The translations under genes and the position numbers were made by a program. The notes under the pieces are model-generated. The model saw only the letters and a list, made by a program, of their open reading frames with translations, did no database searches and was not told the DNA's origin. A stretch of 38,344 bases of DNA from JAIEPT01 sp038217425. Lineage in GTDB: Bacteria > Planctomycetota > Planctomycetia > Gemmatales > Gemmataceae. Shown here in pieces: positions 7,165 through 14,476 of this stretch (the stretch's first letter is position 1; each line of letters starts with the position of its first letter). The DNA lies in contig JBBQPM010000054.1 of the NCBI GenBank assembly GCA_038217425.1, positions 1 to 38,344 of the forward strand. The letters run 5' to 3'.

Positions 7165-7725
7165 CTACTCCGCGAGGACCGGCTTCAACGCATTGTTGGA
7201 CAGCCGGTTCAACTCCGCCGCCGTTTGAGGGTCGAGATAGAACAACACCATCGCCTGGCCGTTGTCCTTGAAATAGAATCGACGGCCATCACGCTCGATG
7301 TCGTCCATAACGTAGTTCAGTGTCAGGGTGTCGGCCCAATCATCGTTGACTTCAACGGGCCAATTCCGCTCCGTGCCGTCGACCTTGTACTTGAGCCACG
7401 CTTTGCCAGCGTCAATATTAACGAAGTCGCTAAAATCCTTGAGGCAATCGGGTTGGCCCGCCACTTGGCACAACCGTTTCACGATGCGGACGTAATCCCC
7501 CGTCGAACCAATGCACTCCGTATCGAAGTTCCACACGCGTGAGCAAACCGACCGGCCCCATGGCGCCCGCTCCACTTCGATTCCGAGAACGAACAGGATG
7601 AGATCGAACGGCCGTTCTTCGTACTCTTTGCGGTCGAACGAGTAGAGGATGTCATCGACGGTGATACCGTCGTCGAGCTTGAGGCCGAGGGCCGCGAGTT
7701 TGGCGAGTTGTTCCTCAAGCGTCAT
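7165..7725 (-). CDS. hypothetical cassette protein
   Basis: 186 residues from the ATG at 7725, preferred because GGAG lies about 10 bases upstream; a longer frame opens further upstream without support. It has no signal peptide. It begins MTLEEQLAKLAALGLKL, followed by EERPFDLILFVLGIEVERAP and a C-terminal half rich in aromatic and acidic residues (VNDDWADTLTLNYVMDDIE). The composition resembles SMI1-like or other immunity proteins, but I do not recognise the family. The stop codon is immediately followed by attC-like site C, so it is probably a cassette gene. Confidence 0.7.
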   Translation of the reverse strand: MTLEEQLAKLAALGLKLDDGITVDDILYSFDRKEYEERPFDLILFVLGIEVERAPWGRSVCSRVWNFDTECIGSTGDYVRIVKRLCQVAGQPDCLKDFSDFVNIDAGKAWLKYKVDGTERNWPVEVNDDWADTLTLNYVMDDIERDGRRFYFKDNGQAMVLFYLDPQTAAELNRLSNNALKPVLAE

Positions 7726-7769
7726 CAGGGTGACTCCAAGCCGCGAAATGGCGATTAGCCTGACCGGTG

Positions 7770-7858
7770 CTGGCGGCATATTACCGCGCTGGCGGCATAT
7801 TACGGTGCGCCGGCTGTAGATTTCGCCGCCCGGTCAACATATCACGGTGCGCCGGCGT
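7770..7858. repeat. short imperfect tandem repeats
   Basis: Within the gene-free stretch 7726-8105, ctggcggcatattac occurs twice 20 bases apart (about 7770 and 7790), and acggtgcgccggc occurs twice (about 7802 and 7846). The block lies just upstream of the cassette gene starting at 7725 and may be a degenerated recombination site or a regulatory repeat. Confidence 0.5.
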
Positions 7859-7976
7859 CAAATTCGACTCGCGATCATTAGAACTCAAGCGTCCGCCTTC
7901 GTCAAGGAGGCAAAAGCTAATCGACACGTTGTCGTGGCCGTTTTTCCTTCCAGAGGCTCGCCCTCACACCGCCCCA

Positions 7977-8052
7977 CGAAAAGATCAAAGGTGTCCGGAC
8001 CCTTTGATGAGTGAAGTCACCTAGCAGCGGGTCCGGACGCCTTTGATTTTCG
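7977..8052. repeat. REP-like long palindrome with GTCCGGAC core
   Basis: Left arm 7977-8002 and right arm 8029-8052 are near-perfect reverse complements (gtccggaccc against gggtccggac, plus cgaaaa..atcaaag against ctttgattttcg), separated by a 26-base loop. It could form a strong hairpin and is probably a mobile REP or MITE-type unit, or a terminator for the minus-strand gene ending at 8106. Confidence 0.75.
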
Positions 8053-8089
8053 CCATCAATCTTTTGGGCCATAAGGCGGCTCGGCTGGA
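8052..8089. repeat. direct repeat L flanking the histidine kinase segment
   Basis: The stretch gccatcaa..ggccataaggcggctcggc is matched at 11671-11713 (gccatcaa..ggccataaggtggttcggc) in the same orientation. Both copies lie a few bases downstream of the stop codon of a minus-strand gene. They flank the small membrane protein gene and the histidine kinase. Confidence 0.55.
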
Positions 8090-8105
8090 CTGCGTGTCGT
8101 CCCGC

Positions 8106-8342
8106 CTACGGCGCGCCAGCGTCGCCGCCCGGCATGCCTGTTGCGATGGCATATAGGCCGTACCCGCAGACCATGACCATGACAATTCCCGCGACCCGCG
8201 TCGCCCAGAATTCGCTTCCGGTCAGTGGGCGATCGTCGTCCGCGTCCCGACTGTTCAACACAACCCACCCAGGCCGGACAACCATACACAGGCCGAGGCC
8301 CATCATTGCCGCCCCCACGCAAACGAAGACGAATCGGTCCAT
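8106..8342 (-). CDS. small two-transmembrane-segment protein
   Basis: 78 residues from the ATG at 8342, with GAGG upstream. It has two hydrophobic helices: FVFVCVGAAMMGLGLCMVV near the N-terminus, and VAGIVMVMVCGYGLYAIAT near the C-terminus. They are joined by a polar loop containing NSRDADDDRPLTGSEFWATR. It is likely an inner-membrane protein. Small proteins with this layout occur among uncharacterised families in cassettes; no function can be given. It is downstream of, and on the same strand as, the histidine kinase. Confidence 0.65.
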   Translation of the reverse strand: MDRFVFVCVGAAMMGLGLCMVVRPGWVVLNSRDADDDRPLTGSEFWATRVAGIVMVMVCGYGLYAIATGMPGGDAGAP

Positions 8343-8508
8343 GCGCCCCTCAAAAAAATCGAATGCCGAACCGAATTGGCCGTACTCAAGGCGAAGGACG
8401 GCCCGTTGCGTCCGCGGTGCGCACTCGCCAAGAATTACCAAGAAGGGAACGAGGAATTTTCAATCAGACTCAACATAGACGCCGGCTTCGTGCGGTTACC
8501 GCCGCCAA

Positions 8509-11202
8509 TCACTTCGCCTCGTCCAGCATCGCCCGCACCTTCTTGGCAAGCCCAAGCGGAGTAAACGGCTTCTGAAGGAAAGCGTCCGTCCCGCCCATCA
8601 CGCCGTGCCGGATCACGGCGTCGTCGGTGTATCCGCTCATGAATAGAACCTTCAACCCCGGGTGCCGAGACCGCAGGACCTCGGCCAGTTTCCCTCCGCC
8701 CATCTCGGGCATCACCACATCCGTTATCACCAGATGGATCGGGCCGGAGTGCTGCGTCGCTCGTTGAATGGCGTCGGTCCCGCTCGCCGCTTCGAGCACT
8801 TTGTAGCCCTGAGTTTCGAGGGAAATCCGGGCGATCTTTCGCACGCCTTCTTCGTCCTCCACCAGCAAGATCGTCTCCGTCCCCGGGCGCAGGTCGATGG
8901 CGCCGCTAACGGTGTTGCGTGTCGGGGAGGCGTCCACGGCGGGAAAGAGGATTTTGAACGTGGTTCCGACCCCGACTTCGCTGTCCACGCTGATGTGAGC
9001 GTTGCTTTGCTTGACGATCCCAAATACGGTTGCTAGCCCGAGGCCCGTCCCCTTGCCCTGCTCCTTCGTGGTGAAGAACGGCTCGAAGACCTGGGCCTTG
9101 ATCTGCTCCGTCATCCCGTGGCCGGTGTCAGTAACCATCAGCAGCGCGAAGCGGCCGGGTCCCAGGTCGGAGTAGGCAGACTGCCCCTTCTCCAGCAGTA
9201 AGTCGTGCGTCTCGATGGTCAGCCGCCCGCCCGTCGGCATGGCGTCACGGGCATTCACGCACAGATTCATGATGATCTGATCCACGTGCCCCGGGTCGGC
9301 CTTCACCGGCGGCAGTTTCGGGTCGAGGATGGCGGCGACCGTGATGTCTTCCCCGATCAGACGCCGCAACAGCTTCTCGCTCTCGGCCACCACGTCGTTC
9401 AGGTCGAGGACGACCGGCGCGATCACCTGCTGTCGGCTGAAGGCGAGGAGTTGCCGGGTCAGGCCCGCCGCCCGCTCCCCGGCGTGCCGGATGGCAACCA
9501 CCATTCCCCGGTGGGGATTCGTCAGGGGTATCTCACCCAGAAGCATGTCGCTATAGCCCGAGATGACCGTGAGGAGGTTGTTGAAGTCGTGGGCCACTCC
9601 GCCCGCCAACCGCCCGATGGCGTCCATCTTTTGGGACTGCTGGAAGGCCTGCTCCAAGGTCCGCCGCTCGGTCACGTCGACAATCACCCCGACATAGTTC
9701 ACGAGTTTGCCACCGTCGTCGTGCACCGGGGTCAGGAACAAGTCGTTCCAGAACGGCGTCCCGTCTCGCTTGTAGTTCAGGAGTTCGACCGCACATTCCC
9801 GCCCGGCGAGGATCGCTTCGTGCATCACGCGAACGGGCGCCGGGTCGGTATCCGGGCCCTGGAGAAATCGGCAGTTCCGCCCCAAGATGTTGTCGGTCGT
9901 GTATCCCGTGATCGCCTCGAAACCCCGGCTGGCGTAGATGATCGGGTTGTCGGCCTGGTTCGGGTCGGTGATAAGGATGCCCTGCGATACGGCCTGAATG
10001 GCCCGGTCTCGAAGGCGCAGCCCTTCCTCGGCCTGCCGTTGCTCCGTGGCGTCCTCGCACACGCCGACCCATTCCCTGATGGCCCCGTCCTTATCGGGTA
10101 TCGGTACGCCCCGGACGGAGAAGTGCCGCCACTCGCCGTCGGCCCGACGGATGCGAAAGTCCACCTCGATCCGCTCATTGGACTGCAGCGAGAGCCGCCA
10201 GCGCTCGTTTGCCCGTCGTCGGTCGTCGGGGTGGATTGCGTTCAGCCAGCCCCAGCCGCGGACCTCAGCTTCCGGCAAGCCCGTGTACTCGCCCCAGCTC
10301 GGAGTCGCGATGTAAAGTTCCCCGGTCGCATCCGTCGTCCACACGATTTGGGCGCTGGCCGTGACCAGCGACCGGAAGCGGCCCTCGCTCAGTCGCAACG
10401 CATCTTCAGCCGATTTTCGCTCGGACAAATCGCGGACCACCTTGACGAATCCCCGCACCCCACCGGCGGCGTCGCGGAGGACGGTCATCGTCCCGTTGGC
10501 CCAAAAGCTGGAGCCGTCCTTGCGGACCCGCCAGCCCTCCTCGGACGTTCGTCCTTTGGCGGCCGCCAGATCGAGTTCGCGCTGGGGAGCTCCGTCCGCC
10601 ACATCCTCGGGCGTGAAAAACACCTTGCGGTGCTGCCCGATGATTTCTTCGGCCGTGTAGCCGTAGATATGGGCCGCACCTCCGTTCCAGGTTTGAATTT
10701 CACCGTTGACGGAGAGCATGTAGATCGCGTGGTCATGGACGCCATTGACGAGCAGTCGGAATCGCTCCTCGCTGGCCCGCAACGCCTCCTCGACCCGCCT
10801 CCGCTCCGAGATGTCTCGGGTGATCACGGCGAACCCGACGTTGTGGGCGTTCTCGGGCAGGGCGGTCACGGTCTGAATGGCCCAATATAGGGAACCATCC
10901 TTCCGGGGTCGATTTCCCTCATCTTCGTACCTCCCGCTTGCCAGAGCGGCGTCCAGGATGCGTTGCGGATTGCCGTTCGCAACGTCCTCCGTGGTGAACA
11001 TCTTGTCAAACGGTTGGCCCAGCACCTCCGTGGCCGTGTAGCCCTTGATCCGCTCAGCCCCGGTGTTCCAACTGGCGATCCGGCCCGTCGGGTCGAGCAA
11101 GTAGATGGCATAGTCCTTGACGCTCTCAACGAGGAGACGGAACGGGTCGGCGGCGTGGTGCAGCAGGGTGGTCGTGAATGGGGAATCTTCGTGTGGTTTC
11201 AT
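8509..11202 (-). CDS. LOV/PAS-domain hybrid sensor histidine kinase
   Basis: 897 residues, apparently cytoplasmic with no membrane segment. PAS domains lie at about 20-135, 145-262 and 272-390. A fourth, at 400-513, is a LOV domain: it has the photoactive-cysteine motif GRNCRFLQG (C444) and the flavin-contacting N476 and N486 (NYKRDGTPFWN). HisKA follows, with H538 in VAHDFNNLL. Next is HATPase_c, with N650, VTDTGHGM, FEPFFTT and GKGTGLGLA. The C-terminal receiver has phosphoacceptor D828 (LVITDVVMP) and K878. Known biochemistry of the families predicts blue light forming an FMN-cysteinyl adduct that alters autophosphorylation, with phosphate passed to the fused receiver. The usual glutamine after VGV is isoleucine here (I507), which is unusual. 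GAGGG precedes the ATG at 11202. No output regulator gene lies beside it. Confidence 0.93.
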   Translation of the reverse strand: MKPHEDSPFTTTLLHHAADPFRLLVESVKDYAIYLLDPTGRIASWNTGAERIKGYTATEVLGQPFDKMFTTEDVANGNPQRILDAALASGRYEDEGNRPRKDGSLYWAIQTVTALPENAHNVGFAVITRDISERRRVEEALRASEERFRLLVNGVHDHAIYMLSVNGEIQTWNGGAAHIYGYTAEEIIGQHRKVFFTPEDVADGAPQRELDLAAAKGRTSEEGWRVRKDGSSFWANGTMTVLRDAAGGVRGFVKVVRDLSERKSAEDALRLSEGRFRSLVTASAQIVWTTDATGELYIATPSWGEYTGLPEAEVRGWGWLNAIHPDDRRRANERWRLSLQSNERIEVDFRIRRADGEWRHFSVRGVPIPDKDGAIREWVGVCEDATEQRQAEEGLRLRDRAIQAVSQGILITDPNQADNPIIYASRGFEAITGYTTDNILGRNCRFLQGPDTDPAPVRVMHEAILAGRECAVELLNYKRDGTPFWNDLFLTPVHDDGGKLVNYVGVIVDVTERRTLEQAFQQSQKMDAIGRLAGGVAHDFNNLLTVISGYSDMLLGEIPLTNPHRGMVVAIRHAGERAAGLTRQLLAFSRQQVIAPVVLDLNDVVAESEKLLRRLIGEDITVAAILDPKLPPVKADPGHVDQIIMNLCVNARDAMPTGGRLTIETHDLLLEKGQSAYSDLGPGRFALLMVTDTGHGMTEQIKAQVFEPFFTTKEQGKGTGLGLATVFGIVKQSNAHISVDSEVGVGTTFKILFPAVDASPTRNTVSGAIDLRPGTETILLVEDEEGVRKIARISLETQGYKVLEAASGTDAIQRATQHSGPIHLVITDVVMPEMGGGKLAEVLRSRHPGLKVLFMSGYTDDAVIRHGVMGGTDAFLQKPFTPLGLAKKVRAMLDEAK

Positions 11203-11670
11203 AAGAATTCACCCTCAGGCATCCCAGCTGCAGAGGTCGTGCCACAGGTCCAGAAAAACACGTAGTCTTCTGCCGAACAGTGGGTCGGCTCAGACGCGAC
11301 CTACCCCACCTGTCACCAACGCTCCAGGGGCGCCCTTGGCCCCCTGGGCATCCTCAGCGCCTTCGCCGGCACCGACGAACTTGGAGTGCGAGCGTGGCAA
11401 GCGGCTTCATGCGAGATCTACGAGATTAGCGACCAGCATACCACGTTGCACGGCGACGGCCAAAGAAAGTTTTGACGCGGCTCCCGACATGATCCAGGCA
11501 ATAGCGGAATCGAGCAGCACCGGGCCGCAGCTACAGCCGCCGATTGTCGGAGCGGCACCGTGACCCTGCGGGGATTGAGCCGCATAATGATTGACACTTA
11601 GGTGTCACCAGAGAGCGGCTCTACCGATTGTGACGTGGAAAAAGTCGGTATCCGGTTTGCGTCGAAGGAA
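11203..11670. other. gene-free stretch upstream of the histidine kinase
   Basis: I see no convincing gene in about 470 bases. On the minus strand a short G-x-y collagen-like run (GAEDAQGAKGAPGA) appears near 11320-11380 but has no start or family context. A small palindrome, gacacttaggtgtc, lies at about 11592-11605. The promoter of the kinase must lie near 11203-11260 but no clear -35/-10 pair is visible. Confidence 0.5.
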
Positions 11671-11713
11671 CGGCCATCAACCTGCAGGGGCCATAAGGTG
11701 GTTCGGCGGCTGA
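11671..11713. repeat. direct repeat R flanking the histidine kinase segment
   Basis: Partner of 8052-8089 with shared ggccataagg and ggttcggc or ggctcggc. It ends 4 bases from the stop codon at 11717. On the minus strand it contains gccgaac, the same 7-mer that ends the attC-like sites, so it might be half of a degenerate site. Confidence 0.55.
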
Positions 11714-11716
11714 ACC

Positions 11717-12262
11717 CTATTCTACAAAATGCCCCGGATGTTGCTCGGCCTCGACCTCGACATGTCTCGTACCAAGGTTGACCCAAGTGTTACAGAGCCA
11801 GCCGCCCGCTACACTGAGACATGCGCGATACCACGGCAGCGGACGATTTGGGTCGTCTCGAAAATCGATGGGATAGCTCGTATACAGAAAACGCGACAAC
11901 CCACGATAGAGCCGATGAGGTCGTGTCGCAATGCTGCTGTATGGTTCGTTGAAGCTCGCCCAAACCAGGTGGAATCGATTGAATGCCGCAGCGCCTTCGG
12001 CCGAGGATCGGATGCAGTCGCGGATGGCATCCCAAAGTTCGGTCGTCATCAGAAGTTGTTCCACGAAAACACCCACTGAACCGCGATTGACCAGATCATC
12101 CAAAGAAATCGCACCATACTCGGTCAACATCTCATTTTTCAGTACCTCACCCAGTCGTTTCGGTGGCACATCGATAGTAACATGCGTGCCGTCATCAAGG
12201 AGCAAAATCGAGCCCAGGTCGGTCTCGGAGAGTCCTATCAACTTGGGCGGGTAGTCTGACAC
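11717..12262 (-). CDS. hypothetical protein (GTG start)
   Basis: 181 residues, probably starting at a GTG with a strong GGAGG 4 bases upstream. The N-terminus SDYPPKLIGLSETDLGSILL is followed by VTIDVPPKRLGEVLKNEM. The middle has RCIRSSAEGAAAFNRFH-type helices and the C-terminal part is aromatic and basic. No signal peptide or membrane segment is seen. I do not recognise the family. A tiny frame (12238-12375) overlaps its start by 25 bases, suggesting translational coupling. It lies in the accessory island between the kinase and an IS110 remnant. Confidence 0.65.
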   Translation of the reverse strand: MSDYPPKLIGLSETDLGSILLLDDGTHVTIDVPPKRLGEVLKNEMLTEYGAISLDDLVNRGSVGVFVEQLLMTTELWDAIRDCIRSSAEGAAAFNRFHLVWASFNEPYSSIATRPHRLYRGLSRFLYTSYPIDFRDDPNRPLPWYRACLSVAGGWLCNTWVNLGTRHVEVEAEQHPGHFVE

Positions 12263-12375
12263 AATGCCTCCGCCGCAGAACGACGCAGCTCAGCAGCGGC
12301 GGCCGCGCTGAGAGCGATAATGTCACGAGGAAGCAGAATCGCGGCCGCCGTCTGCTGCAAATGGATACTCATCAT
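12238..12375 (-). CDS. possible small protein overlapping the next gene
   Basis: 45 residues beginning MMSIHLQQTAAAILLPRDII, then an alanine-rich helix SAAAAAELRRSAAEAL. A textbook ribosome binding site (GGGGAGG, spacing 4-5) precedes the ATG pair, better than most in the window. It overlaps the following gene's GTG start by 25 bases in another frame. It may be a leader peptide or small partner protein; length makes the call tentative. Confidence 0.4.
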   Translation of the reverse strand: MMSIHLQQTAAAILLPRDIIALSAAAAAELRRSAAEALCQTTRPS

Positions 12376-12523
12376 TGCCTCCCCTGGGATGGGCCGGGCT
12401 TGTCCCAGTGGGTATATACGGCTCAAGGCCCGTAGGCTTTGGCCCGGTCGTGGGATTTTCAGAAGCGAGCGTACGCTTCAACCACAATGCGGGATCGAGC
12501 CCGGCGCCGTCCAAGCGGAGGCA

Positions 12524-13141
12524 ATGACGATGAGATTCTACAACCAACCCCACAACTTCTACTGCGGCATCGACCTTCATGCGAGATCAATGTATCTCTG
12601 CATTCGCGATCAGACGGTCGCCATCGTCCTGCATCAAAACCTCGTCGCCCAACCCGACCACTTTCTCAAGGCGATCGAACCGTACAGGGGCGATCTCGTC
12701 GTCGGTTGCGAGTGCATGTTCGCCTGGTACTGGGTCGCCCATCTGTGCGCTCGAGAGAAGATCGCGTTCGTGCTCGGCCACGCGCTGTACCTCAAGGCCA
12801 TTCACGGCGACAAGACCAAGAACGACAAGCTCTCCGCCCTGCTGCGCGGCAACTTCCCCGTCGCGTACGTCTATCCGCAAGGGCTGCGCAAGACGCGCGA
12901 TTCGAGCCCGCTACTTTGCCTGGCCGCGCGCGGGGAACGGAAGCGTTTCTGGGGCGTCGATTCGGGCCGAAAGCCCCGACGCGACAGCGTCTTTCGCCGA
13001 GGCAAAGGCGACGGGCGTTCCGACCCCGCAAATGTGTTTGGCGCCGCCTCACGCGCGCAGAGCGTCGTGAGCGACGGTCGCCCGAATCGCGAACGATTCC
13101 GACGCAGAAATCCAACAGGATGCCTCGTCAAGACCGCCTGA
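12524..13141 (+). pseudogene. truncated IS110-family transposase
   Basis: The frame starts at an ATG after GCGGAGG and shows the DEDD (RuvC-like) N-terminal domain of IS110 transposases: YCGIDLHARSMYLCI (first Asp), DLVVGCECMFAWYWVAHLC (Glu), KIAFVLGHALYLKAIHG, then KTKNDK. The expected xDAxK catalytic segment is deleted (15 bases missing compared with the copy at 4325), along with one further codon. After GLRKTRD the normal central and C-terminal domains (including the catalytic Ser) are absent, replaced by sequence also seen in copy 1. Expected length is about 340-400 residues; only about 115 are recognisable. It is inactive. Confidence 0.8.
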
Positions 13142-13228
13142 AGGCAACATGGGCAACGAAGGAATTAGTCGAATTCTTCAACAGTCCGCGGTGCGCGCTC
13201 TTGACGAGGGAGGCAATAAATGGGTTCG
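12815..13228 (+). mobile_element. IS110-family remnant, copy 2 (repeat of 4325-4754)
   Basis: Matches 4325-4754 across its whole length, with a 15-bp and a 3-bp deletion and a 2-bp insertion as the main differences. The right boundary ataaatgggttcg is the same in both copies and again lies a few bases from the stop codon of a minus-strand cassette-type gene (13237). This copy extends further left, to about 12430, where the transposase 5' end is preserved. Confidence 0.75.
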
Positions 13229-13236
13229 CCCTTGCC

Positions 13237-14190
13237 TCACTTGCCGCTGGGCTTTTTCAACTGTTTCTTGACACGCTTCACGGCAGGTGCAACCGCGTCG
13301 AAGCCGCCCTCGATGCAGCGCTCGTAAAGTTCGAGCGCCTTGCGGAGGTCCAGCGGAACGGCTTTGCCGAACTCATAACAGTCTGCCAGTTCAGCGGTGC
13401 AGCCCATGTCGCCAAGCTTCACACCGCGGCGATACCATTTGATCCCTTCGCTCGGATTCGGCTCGATCCCTCGTCCCTCGATATAGCATTCCCCAAGGCA
13501 GTGCATGGCAAGGGCCACACGTTTGTCTGCGGCTTTTGCGAAGAACTCGAATCCGCGCTTGAGGTCTTGGCCAGTTCCAGTGCCACGCTGAAAGCACAAG
13601 CCGAGAAACGTGAGAGACAACAAGTGACCTTGATCCGCTGCCTTTTGGTAGTACTCAAAGGCAAGGCGTTCGTTCTTCTTTATGTCTTCGCCGTCCTGGA
13701 GTTGTCGGGCGAGTTGGAATTGCGCCTGCGGCTCGCCAAGTGCGGCCGCCTCCTTCAAGTAGTCCAGGTCCGTTTTTTCGGCATCCGTCGTCAAGAATTC
13801 GACACGTGTTTCCTCGTCGTCGGTCAACATTGGAAACGCATCGACGAAGTATTCGCCGATGTTCTCCTTCGATTCTCCCGAGTTCAGAAGCGCCATTGCG
13901 AGGGCGGTCGACAGAACAGTTCCATGAAAGCTTTCGAAGCTCCCACTTCCGCAGCCGTCGCTCCACTGCGCTCTCGTCGCCTCAACGAGAAGTTGTGTTT
14001 CTTCCTCGGACAAACGACGTGGCACGTGGTACGCGGTGCTAATGCGAAGCACCGACGTTTCCTTGTCAACGACGAATCGCAATCGTCCGCCTGAAAAGCC
14101 AATCTTGCTCAGGGGCGGCTCGTCAAAGAGGTCGGCACACGCTTGTTCCGATGCCAAGCCGTGAAAGCGCGCCAGCGTTTTTCGATCCAT
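13237..14190 (-). CDS. Sel1-like repeat protein with unknown N-terminal domain
   Basis: 317 residues if started at ATG 14190; an in-frame ATG at 14259 is also possible and neither has a clear ribosome binding site. Residues about 1-140 form a domain I do not recognise (FDEPPLSKIGFSGGRLRFVV, LSEEETQLLVEATRAQW). Residues about 145-300 hold four Sel1-like repeats, recognisable as AQFQLARQLQDG, TFLGLCFQRG, MHCLGECYIEG and AELADCYEFG. Sel1 repeats are helical scaffolds for protein-protein contacts. No signal peptide. Placed between attC-like site D (upstream) and the IS110 remnant abutting its 3' end, it appears to be a cassette gene with a lost attC. Confidence 0.82.
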   Translation of the reverse strand: MDRKTLARFHGLASEQACADLFDEPPLSKIGFSGGRLRFVVDKETSVLRISTAYHVPRRLSEEETQLLVEATRAQWSDGCGSGSFESFHGTVLSTALAMALLNSGESKENIGEYFVDAFPMLTDDEETRVEFLTTDAEKTDLDYLKEAAALGEPQAQFQLARQLQDGEDIKKNERLAFEYYQKAADQGHLLSLTFLGLCFQRGTGTGQDLKRGFEFFAKAADKRVALAMHCLGECYIEGRGIEPNPSEGIKWYRRGVKLGDMGCTAELADCYEFGKAVPLDLRKALELYERCIEGGFDAVAPAVKRVKKQLKKPSGK

Positions 14191-14292
14191 GATCGGCCTG
14201 GAGGCGCGGGGGTTGTCCGCGAACGCCTGTGCCGGTCCAAAGATAACGATCGTGGGCATGATGGAACCCGATGAAGTAGTGCCCGTTCTTGC

Positions 14293-14387
14293 GGCGAACG
14301 AAACCCTTCACCTGCCGGAGCCGCTGGTGAGACGTTGTGTCGCGAGAAACCGTAATGCGGCCGAGTTCGCGAAGCACGGCGTTCGAC
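14293..14387 (-). other. attC-like integron recombination site D
   Basis: A 95-bp site similar to sites A and B: ends ggcgaac and gttcgac, conserved blocks ttcacctgccggagccgctg, tgtcgcgagaaac and aatgcggcc. The arms are more diverged than in A and B. On the minus strand it follows a 5' fragment of hicA and precedes the Sel1-repeat gene. The hicA frame runs straight into it. Confidence 0.65.
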
Positions 14388-14476
14388 GTGTTGCCCCACC
14401 ACGAATGGCGTCTTCCTTCTCGAACCAACACGCAGCCGTGCTTTTGCAGGTGACGGATCGCGTCGTGCCGCTTCAC
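14388..14476 (-). pseudogene. hicA: hicA toxin, truncated by attC-like site D
   Basis: The first 29 or so residues are a normal HicA N-terminus: MKRHDAIRHLQKHGCVLVRE then GRRHSWWGN, including the catalytic His of the GRRH motif. After about residue 30 the frame enters attC-like site D, and the translation (RELGRITVSRDTTSHQRLRQ and on to a stop at 14123) is the meaningless reading of that site. The conserved HicA end (roughly SSVPRHxEIxxxLxxxIxxxL) is missing. It keeps the 4-base ATGA overlap with hicB upstream. The toxin should be inactive. Confidence 0.75.

Noticed and set aside
7770..7858. Possible CRISPR-like short repeats
   Set aside because: Only two imperfect copies of each unit, with irregular spacing, and no cas genes nearby.
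9205..10890. A 561-codon open frame antisense to the histidine kinase
   Set aside because: It is the GC-rich shadow of a gene with complete kinase motifs; its translation is low in hydrophobic order and has no domain.
11320..11380. Collagen-like G-x-y run on the minus strand
   Set aside because: The run is short, has no start codon or ribosome binding site, and is probably a by-product of the palindromic GC-rich sequence.
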